Part shown: positions 20,141 through 28,930 of the stretch, piece after piece
Numbering within the stretch: the stretch's first letter is position 1
Layout of the letters: each line of letters begins with the position of its first letter
Source: Variovorax ginsengisoli
GTDB taxonomy: Bacteria; Pseudomonadota; Gammaproteobacteria; Burkholderiales; Burkholderiaceae_C
Assembly: GCF_030486595.1 (NCBI RefSeq)
Contig: NZ_JAUJZH010000038.1
Location: forward strand, 1-64,000
Reading direction: 5' to 3'
DNA: 64,000 nt
The notes under the pieces: generated by a model
Databases searched by the model: none
Told to the model about the DNA's origin: nothing
Seen by the model: the letters and a program-made list of their open reading frames with translations, nothing else
Made by a program: the position numbers and the translations under genes

Positions 20141-20540
20141 CAGCGCGCTGCAAGCTCGTTGTGCACGAGCGCCGACGCAGAAAGGGGGAGGCGTCCATAC
20201 CATTCGGTGGTCATTGTGATTTCCTTCATGGACAGGGTTGGTGGGTCGCACCTCAACGCTATCCGGACTTCACGATGGCCACTCCCGAAGGGAGCAGCCG
20301 CTGCGTGGCAAGTCGCCTCGGGCTACGCCCTACGCGTCTTGCCGAGCGAGTGAAGGAAGACCTACACCACTTCCTGGGACATCAACATGCCGTCAAGGAA
20401 AGATTGTTCCTTTATTAGAAACACGGTGTACTTTATTGGAGTGATCTGATCGTTTGTTCAACTGCGAAACTGACCTCGCATACGGATCGAAAAAGATCCC
20501 CTGCTAGCTCTACCTCACTTCCAACTCTGAAATCACCGAC
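20141..20540. other. Intergenic, no gene recognised
   Basis: About 400 bases between the recombinase remnant and the small secreted protein. The frames found are short and lack motifs. An AT-richer stretch at 20400-20470 (TTCCTTTATTAGAAACACGG, TGTACTTTATTGGAG) may hold the promoter of the gene at 20541. Confidence 0.4.
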
Positions 20541-20885
20541 ATGAAGACCATGAACATTCTCTCCTATGCTGCATTGACCCTCTTGGTTGCAACTGGCGCT
20601 CAAGCCGAACCGTACGACGGTGTTCACCCCGCCGTATCCTCAAAGTCGCGGCAGGACGTTAACGCTGAAGCAGTGCGCACGGCTTCGGCTCCGAATCAGA
20701 ACGTAGCCCGTGGTTCCCGCGGCCCGGAAACAGTCGCCGCATCAAAGGATCGCGCAATCGTTGAAGCCGAAGCAATTCGCACTGCTTCTGCTCCTGACCA
20801 GAACGTCGCATCGGGCTCGCGCGTCAACAGCAAGGTCGTCTCGACGATGCCTCACCCAGCGGAAGCACGTGCACAAGCGAAATAA
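20541..20885 (+). CDS. Small secreted protein with internal repeat (DUF4148-like)
   Basis: A 114-aa protein. Residues 1-22 form a signal peptide (ILSYAALTLLVATGAQA, cut before EPYDGV). The mature part contains two copies of a repeat about 36 residues apart: VNAEAVRTASAPNQNVARGS and VEAEAIRTASAPDQNVASGS. Short proteins of this kind are common in Variovorax and relatives, some grouped as DUF4148; no function is known. It is predicted periplasmic and soluble. No operon partners. The start is the only Met giving a proper signal peptide, apart from the Met at codon 4. Confidence 0.75.
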   Translation: MKTMNILSYAALTLLVATGAQAEPYDGVHPAVSSKSRQDVNAEAVRTASAPNQNVARGSRGPETVAASKDRAIVEAEAIRTASAPDQNVASGSRVNSKVVSTMPHPAEARAQAK

Positions 20886-21249
20886 CGTCTACGCCAGTCG
20901 GTCAAGGACATCGGACTAGCTTTCTCCGAGACCAAGGAGCTTCGCGATAGCGAGGGATTTTTTCTTGGCTCGGATCTTGACCAAACTGCGGGAAGCTTCA
21001 CCGCTAGAGCAATGGTTTACAAGTTCAAGTCATATGCCACTGATGGTGGCGCTCTCATTCTTCAAGCGATTGGCACGGCCGGCGGAATTCGACTTGGCTG
21101 AGCGGTGCGCTTACTCTAACATCCATCCCTGCGAATCCGTCGCCTGTTCTCCTCGGAGATACTTGCGGTTCACCCTGTCTAAACATCTCGTGGCGCCAGT
21201 CTTCCGACTGGGAAAGGCGAGTTCGCATGAGGAGGCGCTGGTGGTGATG
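20886..21249. other. Unassigned stretch
   Basis: About 360 bases after the small secreted protein gene. A minus-strand frame continues from the reductase remnant (MFRQGEPQVSPRRTGDG) but I recognise no family. Nothing regulatory stands out. Confidence 0.35.
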
Positions 21250-21776
21250 ACGTCCGGTCAAAGCGGCCGCGCGATAGCCCAGATCGGACAGGATCGAGAT
21301 GGCGATCGAGCCGGTGCCGCCGGCTCGAGTCACCACGTGTCGCCCCGGTCGGGCTCGATGCCGCCGTATTCGAGGGTCAAGACACTCAGCGCACTACGTT
21401 CCGCCATTTGCGTGTTGACGTACTAGCCGCCGTTCCGTTTAGCCGCGCTCTTTGGGTGAGCCCGCCGTGACGTGATGCGTCTGACCCAATCCCCAGCAGC
21501 GGCAACGACGCGGTCGCCGACTTCGATACCAAGATAGGACGAGGCTTCAACTCTGCGGCAAGATCGGCACCCGGTGTCAGCGGAAGCTGCTGGATGTCGG
21601 CGCGCGACCGGTGATGGCCAATCCGTTTTTGTATTTCACGGTCGCGTGATTGACGGCGATCGCGACGTCCCACGGCAGAAGTCGCGTTCACCGAGCAGGT
21701 CAAGATCCGTTGGTATCCTCTCGTCTGTTCTGGTCGCCAGAAGCGCTTTGAAAGTCGGAGACTCAGCCTCTTTCGA
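21250..21776 (-). pseudogene. AcuI/YhdH-type acrylyl-CoA reductase remnant 1
   Basis: Readable in several frames: TFKALLATRTDERIPTDLD at the N-terminus (about 21755), DVAIAVNHATVKYKNGLAITGR (about 21610-21680), and the nucleotide motif GGTGSIAISILSDLGYRAA ending in LTGR at 21250. These are signatures of the YhdH/AcuI medium-chain reductase family. The middle is largely deleted and frames shift repeatedly. A second remnant of the same family lies at 25605-26215. The 3' part is lost. It abuts the SDR gene at 21802 on the same strand. Confidence 0.7.
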
Positions 21777-21801
21777 TTTGAAGAAGTGTTCTGGCAGCGC
21801 T

Positions 21802-22593
21802 TCAGGCGGCCGCCTGCTGGTAGCGCTCCGCGGCATGAGCCTGCCTGATGTCCGAAAGAAGGAGCTGTCGCGCGGTGTCAAGGGCGTCCCAACGTACGGC
21901 GTCGTGCAATGGCGGGATCGTCACGACTTCGCGGCGGTCGAAGCCCACTAGTGCTGCATCCACCAGTTCGCCCACTTCCATCATCTCGGGCAGTGCGTTG
22001 ATGTCAGCACCTGCACGCTCCCAGATCTCCGTACGGGTCGCCGCAGGGAGCACCGCCTGGACATAGACGCCCTTGGGCACAAGCTCCAGGCTAAGCCCTT
22101 GGGAGAGGAATTGCACGAACGCCTTGGTCGCGCCGTAGACCGACATGCCGAATTCCGGCGCCAGCCCGACCACTGACCCGATATTGATGATTGCGCCCTC
22201 GCCAGCTTGCGCAAGCCGCGGGGCGACCGCGCTGGCAAGCCGCAAGAGCGCGATCGTGTTGAGCGCGACGAGTCGCTCGACATCGTCGGTCGCCTGGTCG
22301 ATGAAGCTGCCGAACATGCTGGCGCCTGCGTTGTTGACGAGGACGCCGATGCGGGTGTCCTCGCGGAGCCGGGTCTCGACGGCGGCCAAGTCTCTGGACT
22401 GAGTCAGGTCGGCCTGAATGATGTCGACTGCGACGCCATGCTCTTGGCGTAGTTGCGCTGCCAAGGCATCCAGCCGCGCCTTGTCGCGGGCAACCAGTAC
22501 AAGATCATGGCCGCGCCCTGCGAAGCGCTTGGCGTAGGTGGCGCCGATGCCGGAGGAGGCTCCGGTTATGAGAACAGAGGAACGAGTGGACAT
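21802..22593 (-). CDS. Short-chain dehydrogenase/reductase
   Basis: A 263-aa classical SDR. The cofactor turn is TGASSGIG, followed by VLVNNAGASMFG, the catalytic Ser region INIGSVVG and YGATK for the Tyr-Lys pair. An Arg-rich loop after beta-2 (ARDKARLD) suggests NADP(H). The substrate is unknown. It diverges from the TetR gene at 22806 with a 212-base promoter region that contains palindromes, so local repression is likely. The C-terminus overlaps the edge of the AcuI-like remnant. Confidence 0.85.
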   Translation of the reverse strand: MSTRSSVLITGASSGIGATYAKRFAGRGHDLVLVARDKARLDALAAQLRQEHGVAVDIIQADLTQSRDLAAVETRLREDTRIGVLVNNAGASMFGSFIDQATDDVERLVALNTIALLRLASAVAPRLAQAGEGAIINIGSVVGLAPEFGMSVYGATKAFVQFLSQGLSLELVPKGVYVQAVLPAATRTEIWERAGADINALPEMMEVGELVDAALVGFDRREVVTIPPLHDAVRWDALDTARQLLLSDIRQAHAAERYQQAAA

Positions 22594-22705
22594 GTACAGC
22601 TCTCTTTTAGGGCGAAGCCCAAGTTGGAATGTGCGTTGTGAATCGGGTGGGCGCGGTCAGGTGGGTTCGATCGCGGATTAGCCCAATGGCTGGAGACTTT
22701 GTCTA

Positions 22706-22763
22706 CTATGATGGCGACCATCATCATAGATGTCAAGGGTTTGATGGTGATTGACATCAATGT
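22706..22763. promoter_or_regulatory. Palindromes between SDR and TetR genes
   Basis: ATGATGGCGACCATCAT (22708-22724) is a perfect 7-base inverted repeat around CGA. About 20 bases further right TTGAT and ATCAA enclose GGTGATTGAC (about 22739-22758). Such paired dyads between a TetR gene and a divergent dehydrogenase are typical TetR operators. The binding protein is presumed to be the adjacent TetR. Confidence 0.6.
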
Positions 22764-22805
22764 ATATTCTTCGGTAAGGGCGGAGCCCGGAAGGAGTACA
22801 CGCAC

Positions 22806-23450
22806 ATGAGAGTCACCAAGGCACAGGCGCAGGAAAACCGTACGCGCATCATCGAAACGGCCGCCACGCTTTTTCGTGAACGCGGCTACGACGGCGTGAG
22901 TGTGGCGGAGTTGATGTCAATCGCTGGCTTTACCCACGGCGGTTTCTACAATCACTTCAGATCCAAGGCCGATTTGGTGACGGAATCGGCAGCGCTCGGG
23001 TTCTCGCGAATTGCCGCGGGGGCAGGGGAGATCGACCTCGTTGAGTTCGTGAACCGCTACGTTTCCAGGGCTCACCGTGATGCGCGCGGCTCCGGATGTA
23101 CGGTAGCGGCCCTCTGCGGCGATGCCGCGCGGCAGTCGGATGATGTCAAGGCCATGTTTAAGGCCGGTATCGAAGCCTTTGTCACCGTTCTGGCGGGCGA
23201 ATGTGGCAGAACGGAGGATGAGGAGCCGGGCGCGGCGCGCGCGAAGGCAATCAACATACTCGCTCATTCGATTGGCGCCATGGTGTTATCGAGGGCCTGC
23301 CCGGATGCATCCTCTCTTGCGGATGAAATCCTGGACGTCAGCCGCACTCAGATTCTTGAAGCGTTGCCGAAGACTGTTGCTGCAGGCTCGCCTCAACCTA
23401 GGCATGATGGTCACCTTGCCCAGATAGGCGGCCGGTCTCCAAGATCGTAG
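22806..23450 (+). CDS. TetR-family regulator divergent from SDR
   Basis: A 214-aa TetR protein. The N-terminal helix-turn-helix is clear (RIIETAATLFRERGYDGVSV, then MSIAGFTHGGFYNHFRSKADL). The C-terminal domain has the RGSGCTVAALCGDAARQ pattern of the branch that includes regulators of SDR and quinone-stress genes. GGAAGGAG lies a few bases before the ATG. It probably represses the divergent SDR gene through the dyads in between. Confidence 0.88.
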   Translation: MRVTKAQAQENRTRIIETAATLFRERGYDGVSVAELMSIAGFTHGGFYNHFRSKADLVTESAALGFSRIAAGAGEIDLVEFVNRYVSRAHRDARGSGCTVAALCGDAARQSDDVKAMFKAGIEAFVTVLAGECGRTEDEEPGAARAKAINILAHSIGAMVLSRACPDASSLADEILDVSRTQILEALPKTVAAGSPQPRHDGHLAQIGGRSPRS

Positions 23451-23516
23451 GTTGCACGCCGAGGCGTGTAGAGCTACATCCTGTGACTTGCGTCGTCAGC
23501 AACAAGGAGACCGACC

Positions 23517-23970
23517 ATGGAAGAGCGTATCAAGTTTCGCGTGGGCTTGGACATCCACAAGGACAACATCAGCGTCGCGGCAGCGGAGCGTGGCCGGGCG
23601 CCGGGACGGTTGATCGCAAAGGTCACGCATGACGTGGTCAAGCTACTAAGGGTGCTGGTCAGGATCGGCACGCCAGAGCAACTGCACATCGTCTACGAGG
23701 CCGGACCGACAGGTTTCGGGCCGCAACGTGCCTTGAACGCCAAGAGCTATCTGTGCGAGATCATCGCGCATCGCGCCCTCGCAGATCCCGCGACTTCCGG
23801 GCGACCGAGTCAAGACGGACGGGCGGGGCTGCGTGAAACTGGCCGAGTGCTCGCGTGCCGGCCAGTTGAGCGCCGCATGGATTCCCGACCCGGAGGACGA
23901 GGCTTGGCGCGGGCCGTTGACGACCCCCGCCTTTCCGATGCGCTGCGCGAGGCGGCGCTCAACCACCTAA
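23517..23970 (+). pseudogene. IS110-family transposase N-terminal remnant
   Basis: Starts MEERIKFRVGLDIHKDNISV, the DEDD transposase N-terminus, and continues to GTPEQLHIVYEAGPTGFG. A frameshift near 23800 moves the homology to GDRVKTDGRGCVKLAEC and IPDPEDEAW, which ends by about 23910. The C-terminal transposase_20 domain is missing. A ribosome site (CAAGGAGACCG) still precedes the ATG. It is a different IS110 member from the remnant at 17953. Confidence 0.8.
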
Positions 23971-24030
23971 TCCCCGTCCTCAACGACTGACCTTATGTGA
24001 ACCATTGCGGCGCGGATCTCGATTAAAAAT

Positions 24031-24846
24031 ATGATGAATATCATGCGATCCAGCACGATGATTGATGCCAATGTTGAGCACCCGGGTCCCGAACAGATCG
24101 CACACGCCTTTCTGACGCCACGGCTTCCGCCGCAGCGCCTGCCGCTACTGCTCGATGGCGGTGAGGCGCTGCGCATCGCGACGCTGGAGGGCGAGGCTGC
24201 GCTGCAGCGCGCCGGTAGCGGCCCTGCGGTGCTGCTTCTTCACGGCTGGGAGGGCCACAAGCCTCCGATCTGGCTGCCTTCGCGCCCCCCGCTGCTCGAC
24301 GCTGGCTTCAGCGTGCTCGCGATGGATCTGCCAGCACACGGAGACTCCGCCGGGCGGCAAACGTCAATCTCACAGTCCGCCCGGGCGTTGGGCGCTGTGG
24401 GCGAAGCGTTGGAACCGTCGCACGCGGTGATCGCGCACTCGATCGGCTCAGCGGTGCTGGCGGAAGCACTGCACGCCGGGCTGGCGGCGCAGCGTGCGGT
24501 GCTAGTTTCTGCACCAGCCCACTATGAACGCTATGCGCGGGGCTTCGCCGCCGCGGCCGGCCTGGACCGCACAGCGACCGAAGTCATGTTGGCGCTGTTG
24601 CGCAGCGCAGTCGGGGTTGACGTGCGTGAGAAATCGCTGCTGCGTCGCGCGCCTCAACTGCGCCAGCGGGCGCTCTTCATCCATTCCACCGACGATCGCG
24701 TCGTCGCAATCGAAGACAGCCTGCCTGGCGCCAGCGCGTGGCCCGGCCCTCGGCACCTGCGAGTCGAGGGATTGGGCCACCGGCCACTGCTCGGCAACCC
24801 AGCGGTCGTCGCGGCGGCGATTGATTTCGTCGCCACCACCCACTGA
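24031..24846 (+). CDS. Alpha/beta hydrolase
   Basis: A 271-aa serine hydrolase. LLLHGWEGH forms the oxyanion turn, IAHSIGSA is the nucleophile elbow with Ser, HSTDDRVV carries the acid and GLGHRPLL the His, so the triad is complete. The substrate is unknown; esterase or lipase-like. Starts at 24031, 24034 or 24058 are possible; none has a strong ribosome site. It is followed 13 bases later by a decayed SDR on the same strand, suggesting an old operon. Confidence 0.8.
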   Translation: MMNIMRSSTMIDANVEHPGPEQIAHAFLTPRLPPQRLPLLLDGGEALRIATLEGEAALQRAGSGPAVLLLHGWEGHKPPIWLPSRPPLLDAGFSVLAMDLPAHGDSAGRQTSISQSARALGAVGEALEPSHAVIAHSIGSAVLAEALHAGLAAQRAVLVSAPAHYERYARGFAAAAGLDRTATEVMLALLRSAVGVDVREKSLLRRAPQLRQRALFIHSTDDRVVAIEDSLPGASAWPGPRHLRVEGLGHRPLLGNPAVVAAAIDFVATTH

Positions 24847-24859
24847 AAAGGGAGCTCCC

Positions 24860-25590
24860 ATGAAGATCGAAATACCCGTCGCGCTCGTCACGGACGCCCC
24901 GTCGAGCATTGGCCAAGCCACGGCGCAGCGACTCGCCAAGGCCGGCTACAAGGTCTATGGCACCAGCCGCCGAGGAGGCCAAGAGGGGCGGGGATCGTTC
25001 GAGATGCTCCGGCTCGACGTAACCAACGACGAGTCAGTCGAGGCGGCCGTCACAGCCGTGCTGCGGCTACGCGGCCGTATCGACGTCCTCGTGAACAACG
25101 CCGGCTTCGGCGTTGCGCCCGGCGGAACGGAAGAGAGTTCGATCGAGCAAGCCAGGGCGATTTTTGACACGAGCTTCTTCGGGCTGATCCGCATGACTCG
25201 TGCCGTCTTGCCTCAGATGCGACGCCAGGGGAGCGGCCGCATCATTAACATCAGTTCGGTGCTTGGTTTCCCTCCGATGCCATTCGCGGCACTCTATGCC
25301 GCAAGCAATCGTGCCGTCGAAGGCTATTCGGAATCGCTCGATCACGAGTTGCGCACCAAAAGCATCCGTGTGTCAGTCATTCGGATCAAAGAAGCTACGG
25401 CAACTGCTGGACAGCCCGGCGTCGTGGCGAAAGTGGTGCTGGAAGCGGCCGTCGTCGCCCAGCCAAAACTCCAGTACATGCCCGGCGGTCTCGCGAACCG
25501 TTTGCGGCTGCTTCGCAGATTTTCGCCGACCGGACTCTAGTGGATGCCGGCGTTCGAAAGGATTTGCGGGTCGACGCGCCGACGGTGTCG
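24860..25590 (+). pseudogene. Short-chain dehydrogenase, degenerate
   Basis: The open part (24860-25540) reads as an SDR, but the key motifs are altered. The cofactor turn TGASSGIG is TDAPSSIG, and the catalytic YxxxK is YAASN with Asn in place of Lys. About 25 residues are missing between VSVI and the PGVVAKVV block, compared with relatives as I remember them. Just before the end a TAG at 25538 is followed, two bases out of frame, by VDAGVRKDLRVDA, the expected C-terminus. NNAGFGV and the Ser region INISSVLG remain. Almost certainly inactive. Confidence 0.75.
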
Positions 25591-25604
25591 CTGCCTAGTA
25601 CCTC

Positions 25605-26215
25605 GGGCAGAGGTCATTCGCCAGTTCCCTTTGATCGCGGGCATCGATCTGGCCGGAACCGTCGAGGCGTCGGCGGATCGCTGCACTGCAGTTGGAGACC
25701 GGGTTGTCGTCAACGGCTGGGGCCTAAGCCAGACTCACCACGGCGTATTCGCTCAGAAAGCCCGCGAAGGCGAATGGGTGATCAATATTCCGGCATTGCC
25801 GCCGACTCGTTAAGCCAGTCCCCCCTTACGGCAATTCGTATAGGTTTCTCGGTGAACTCGACTCATCGGGCCACTCTTCGCCGGTTGCCCGGCGCCTCCT
25901 TTTCGACCGAGGATGCCATGGCGATCGGCAATGCTGTCCGTGCTAGCACTCGAACATGGCTGCCTCACCCCGCAGCGCGGAGACATCCTCGTCACCGGCG
26001 CCAATGGCGGTGTTGGGTCCATCGCGATCGCGATTCTCTCGGACTTGGGCTGCCGGGTCGTGGCGTCGACGGGGCGTCTCGAAGAGAAAGACTACTTGCG
26101 CAGCCTCGGCGCGACAGAAGTCATTGACCGCCGGACGCTGTCGGAGACAGGAGCGCCTCTCGCGAGCGAACGGTGGGCCGGCGCCGTGGACTCGGTCGGC
26201 AGCCGCACGCTGATC
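25605..26215 (+). pseudogene. AcuI/YhdH-type reductase remnant 2
   Basis: The N-terminal part reads EVIRQFPLIAGIDLAGTVEA and VVVNGWGLSQTHHG, running to a TAA at 25811. The central part resumes in another frame at MLSVLALEHGCLTPQRGD, with the nucleotide motif TGANGGVGSIAIAILSDLG, then STGRLEEKDYLRSLGATEVIDR and ERWAGAVDSVGS, after which homology stops. A linking segment, FSTEDAMAIG, is in yet another frame. Both ends are lost. It is clearly related to the remnant at 21250-21776, but that lies on the opposite strand. Confidence 0.78.
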
Positions 26216-26689
26216 AGGCGCGTGCCGTACGCGAGCCGGCGCGTTCGATCTCATTCGGGACGCGATTTCTTCCCGATGATTCCGCCGACAGCGACAGCAT
26301 CAAATGGCATTCGATGTTGGCGAACTCATCAGCAGTCGTCTGCTCACCCAAAGCAGGGCAAAAAATGCGCCGAGGCGCAGCGAGGTTGCGTGCAGCTCAA
26401 CAGGAACTCAACGCGATGCTCGGCGTAGAGCGAGTGTTTCAGTTGCATTTGCTTGTCAACGAGAGCATCGAACTACTCCGCAATGCAGACGGGATGTGCA
26501 AGGATAAGAATGACGCCGATGAGTGAAATGACCAAGAATCTTGCGGGCCTGCTGGCTACGCCGTCTGGCTGGTGCTGCTGGTAGCGGCCGGCACATCGAG
26601 AATTCAAAGCGCGTAGCGCTGCTACTTCTTCACCAGCTGATCTCGTATTGCATACAAGTGTTCGAGGAACGCGCGCGGCTCCCCGAGGT
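26216..26689. other. Unassigned stretch
   Basis: About 470 bases after the reductase remnant. A plus-strand frame reads RLRAAQQELNAMLGVERVFQ and LHLLVNESIELL before a TGA at 26524; it is helix-rich and looks coding, but I do not recognise it and see no start codon with a ribosome site. It may be a fragment left by rearrangement. Confidence 0.35.
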
Positions 26690-27646
26690 TCATGTCGCCA
26701 CGACGTTGACCGGCGATCCGGCGACGAACGCTTCGATGTTGTCGACGAGTTGATCTGCCAGACCTTGGATTGCCTCTTCCGCCGCCCATGCCACGTGCGG
26801 CGTGAGGATGAAGTTCGGTAGATCCAGCAGACCCATGAATGGGTGTTCCGGAGGAGGGGGCTCTGACGTGACCACGTCGAAGCCCGCGCCACCGAGCTGG
26901 CCGTTGCGCAGCGCCTGCGCCAGCGACGTCTCGTCCACGAGGCCGCCACGCGCCGTGTTGATCAGAAGCGGCCGGCGCTTCATCTGAGCAAACTCCGCTT
27001 CGCCGATCATGTTGCGGGTGCTCGGCATCAGCGGGCAATGCAACGTGATCACATCCGACTGTTTCAGCACCGCTTCGAACGGCGTGTAAAGGGTTCCCAT
27101 GCCCGTACTGCCCTTGTAGGCAGAGAACAGAACACTCATGCCCAGGGCGCGGCCGATGTCCGCTACAGCCGTGCCCAAGGCCCCGTCGCCGATGATGCCC
27201 AGCGTGGAGCCGTGCAAGTCGCGGATCGGAAAGTCGAAGTAGCAGAACTGGTTGGTCTTTTGCCAACGACCCTGCTGCACCGAACGGTGGTAGGCCAGGA
27301 TGCTGCGGCGGAGCGCGAAGATCAGCGCAAAGGTGTGCTCGGGCACCGTGCGACCGGCGTAGCCTCGGATGTTGCTCACGACGATGCTGCGCTCGGCACA
27401 GGCGCGCAAGTCGATGTTATCCGTGCCGGTAGCAGCCACCGCGATCATCTTGAGCTTTGGGGCTGCAGCAATCGCCTCGCGGGTCAGGCGCACTTTGTTG
27501 GTCACGATGACATCCGCATTTCGCACACGCTCGGCGAGCGTATCGGGGCTGGTGTGCTCGTGGCACTCCAGATCATGAGCGAAGCTCGGCGAGCGAAGCT
27601 TTGTGGACGGCGACAGCGTCCCACGGTCCAAGAAAACGATCTTCAT
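26690..27646 (-). CDS. D-isomer-specific 2-hydroxyacid dehydrogenase
   Basis: A 318-aa NAD(P)-dependent dehydrogenase of the glycerate/hydroxypyruvate reductase branch. The nucleotide fold is GIIGDGALGTAVADI. The catalytic Arg is in NTARGGLVDE, Glu in VVTSEPPP and His in ILTPHVAWAA. It interconverts 2-oxoacids and D-2-hydroxyacids. It continues the direction of the catabolic operon at 28.9-34.2 kb, but an IS630 element now lies 4 bases upstream of its ATG (27646), removing its native leader. Expression may depend on an outward promoter of the IS or be lost. Confidence 0.88.
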   Translation of the reverse strand: MKIVFLDRGTLSPSTKLRSPSFAHDLECHEHTSPDTLAERVRNADVIVTNKVRLTREAIAAAPKLKMIAVAATGTDNIDLRACAERSIVVSNIRGYAGRTVPEHTFALIFALRRSILAYHRSVQQGRWQKTNQFCYFDFPIRDLHGSTLGIIGDGALGTAVADIGRALGMSVLFSAYKGSTGMGTLYTPFEAVLKQSDVITLHCPLMPSTRNMIGEAEFAQMKRRPLLINTARGGLVDETSLAQALRNGQLGGAGFDVVTSEPPPPEHPFMGLLDLPNFILTPHVAWAAEEAIQGLADQLVDNIEAFVAGSPVNVVAT

Positions 27647-27650
27647 GCTA

Positions 27651-28819
27651 GTGTAGTGCGCTCGATATAGTTGAACTTATTTGATGCGGCACACTCCGAC
27701 CTCGACGGAGGTCGTTGTGCGCATTGCTCCAAGACTCGAACTGAGTGCCGCTGTTCAACGAGAGTTGACGGCCCTGGCGTGCCGAGGCCGCGTCGAGGCT
27801 CGCGCGCAGCAAAGGGCCAAGATCGTGTTGCTGGCCGCTCAAGGCTGGCAGAACAAGGACATCGCCGCCGAGGTCGATCTGGGTCGGAGCCAGGTGGCCT
27901 TGTGGCGCCAGCGCTTCCTGGACGGCGGGGTGGAGTCCCTGATGCACGATGCACCGCGTCCCGGGCGCACCCCGAGCGTGACCGCGGAGCTTGAATCGAG
28001 CATCGTGGACAAGTCGCTTCACGACAAACCCATCGCCGCCACGCACTGGAGCACGCGCACGTTTGCCGCGCAGCTCGGGGTGGGGCCGACGACGATCCGC
28101 CGCGTGTGGCAGAGCAACGGCCTGAAGCCGCATCGCCAGAGCAGCTTCAAGTTCTCGCACGACCCGCGCTTCGAGGACAAGCTGCTGGACGCCGTGGGGC
28201 TGTATCTGAACCCGCGCGAGCGCGCCCTGGTACTCAGCTACGATGAAAAGATCCAGATCCAGGCGCTCAACCGCACCCAGTCGGGCCTGCCGATGAAGAA
28301 AGGTCGCGCCGGCACCGTCACGCATGACTACAAGCGCCATGGCACGACCACGCTGTTTGCCGCCTTGAACACCCTGGACGGCACCGTGATCTCGATGTGT
28401 CAGCAGCAACACCGGCACGAGGAGTGGCTGAGCTTCCTGCGCCTGATCCAGAGGCGCGCACCCAAGCACCTGCAACTGATGATGGACAACTACGGCACCC
28501 ACACCCATCCGGAGGTCCGAGCCTGGCTGGCCCGGCGCCCGCGGTTCGTCATGCACTTCACGGCCACCAGCGCGTCGTGGCTGAACATGGTTGAGCGCTT
28601 CTTCCGCGACGTCTCGGAGAGCCGCATCCGGCGCGACAGCTTCACCAGCGTGCTTGAGCTGGAATTGGCCATCGATCTGTATGTCGCCCACCACAACGCC
28701 AATCCCAAACCCTTCATCTGGACCAAGAGCGCGACTGACATCCTGGCCAAGGTCACGCGAGCCTAGGCCGCGCTGGAAACGAGTACAAGATAGGTACATA
28801 TCTGAGAGGCGCACTACAC
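27651..28819 (+). mobile_element. IS630-family element, copy 2, intact
   Basis: The 1169-base element has perfect 11-base inverted ends GTGTAGTGCGC (27651-27661 and complement 28809-28819). TA is duplicated at 27649-27650 and 28820-28821, again inside CTAG on both sides. The transposase is full length. It sits between the beta-keto acid cleavage enzyme and the 2-hydroxyacid dehydrogenase of one operon and is oriented against them. Two truncated relatives lie at 57946 and 59948. Confidence 0.93.
27681..28766 (+). CDS. IS630 transposase
   Basis: A 361-aa transposase. The N-terminal part has a helix-turn-helix (GWQNKDIAAEVDLGRSQVAL) and a second winged segment (HWSTRTFAAQLGVGPTTIRR). The DDE core is complete: VLSYDEK, LMMDNYGTHTH and WLNMVERFF. 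No frameshift. Probably active, able also to mobilise the truncated copies if their ends survive. Confidence 0.93.
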   Translation: MMRHTPTSTEVVVRIAPRLELSAAVQRELTALACRGRVEARAQQRAKIVLLAAQGWQNKDIAAEVDLGRSQVALWRQRFLDGGVESLMHDAPRPGRTPSVTAELESSIVDKSLHDKPIAATHWSTRTFAAQLGVGPTTIRRVWQSNGLKPHRQSSFKFSHDPRFEDKLLDAVGLYLNPRERALVLSYDEKIQIQALNRTQSGLPMKKGRAGTVTHDYKRHGTTTLFAALNTLDGTVISMCQQQHRHEEWLSFLRLIQRRAPKHLQLMMDNYGTHTHPEVRAWLARRPRFVMHFTATSASWLNMVERFFRDVSESRIRRDSFTSVLELELAIDLYVAHHNANPKPFIWTKSATDILAKVTRA

Positions 28820-28930
28820 TAGTTTGAGCCGGCGTTGCAGCACCCGCTTGGTCCCCGTATTGACTGGCCGGTTCTGGACCAAGGCAAGAACGTCGGGGTA
28901 AGCCGGAAGCCCCGAAAGGTTCGCCAGCTG

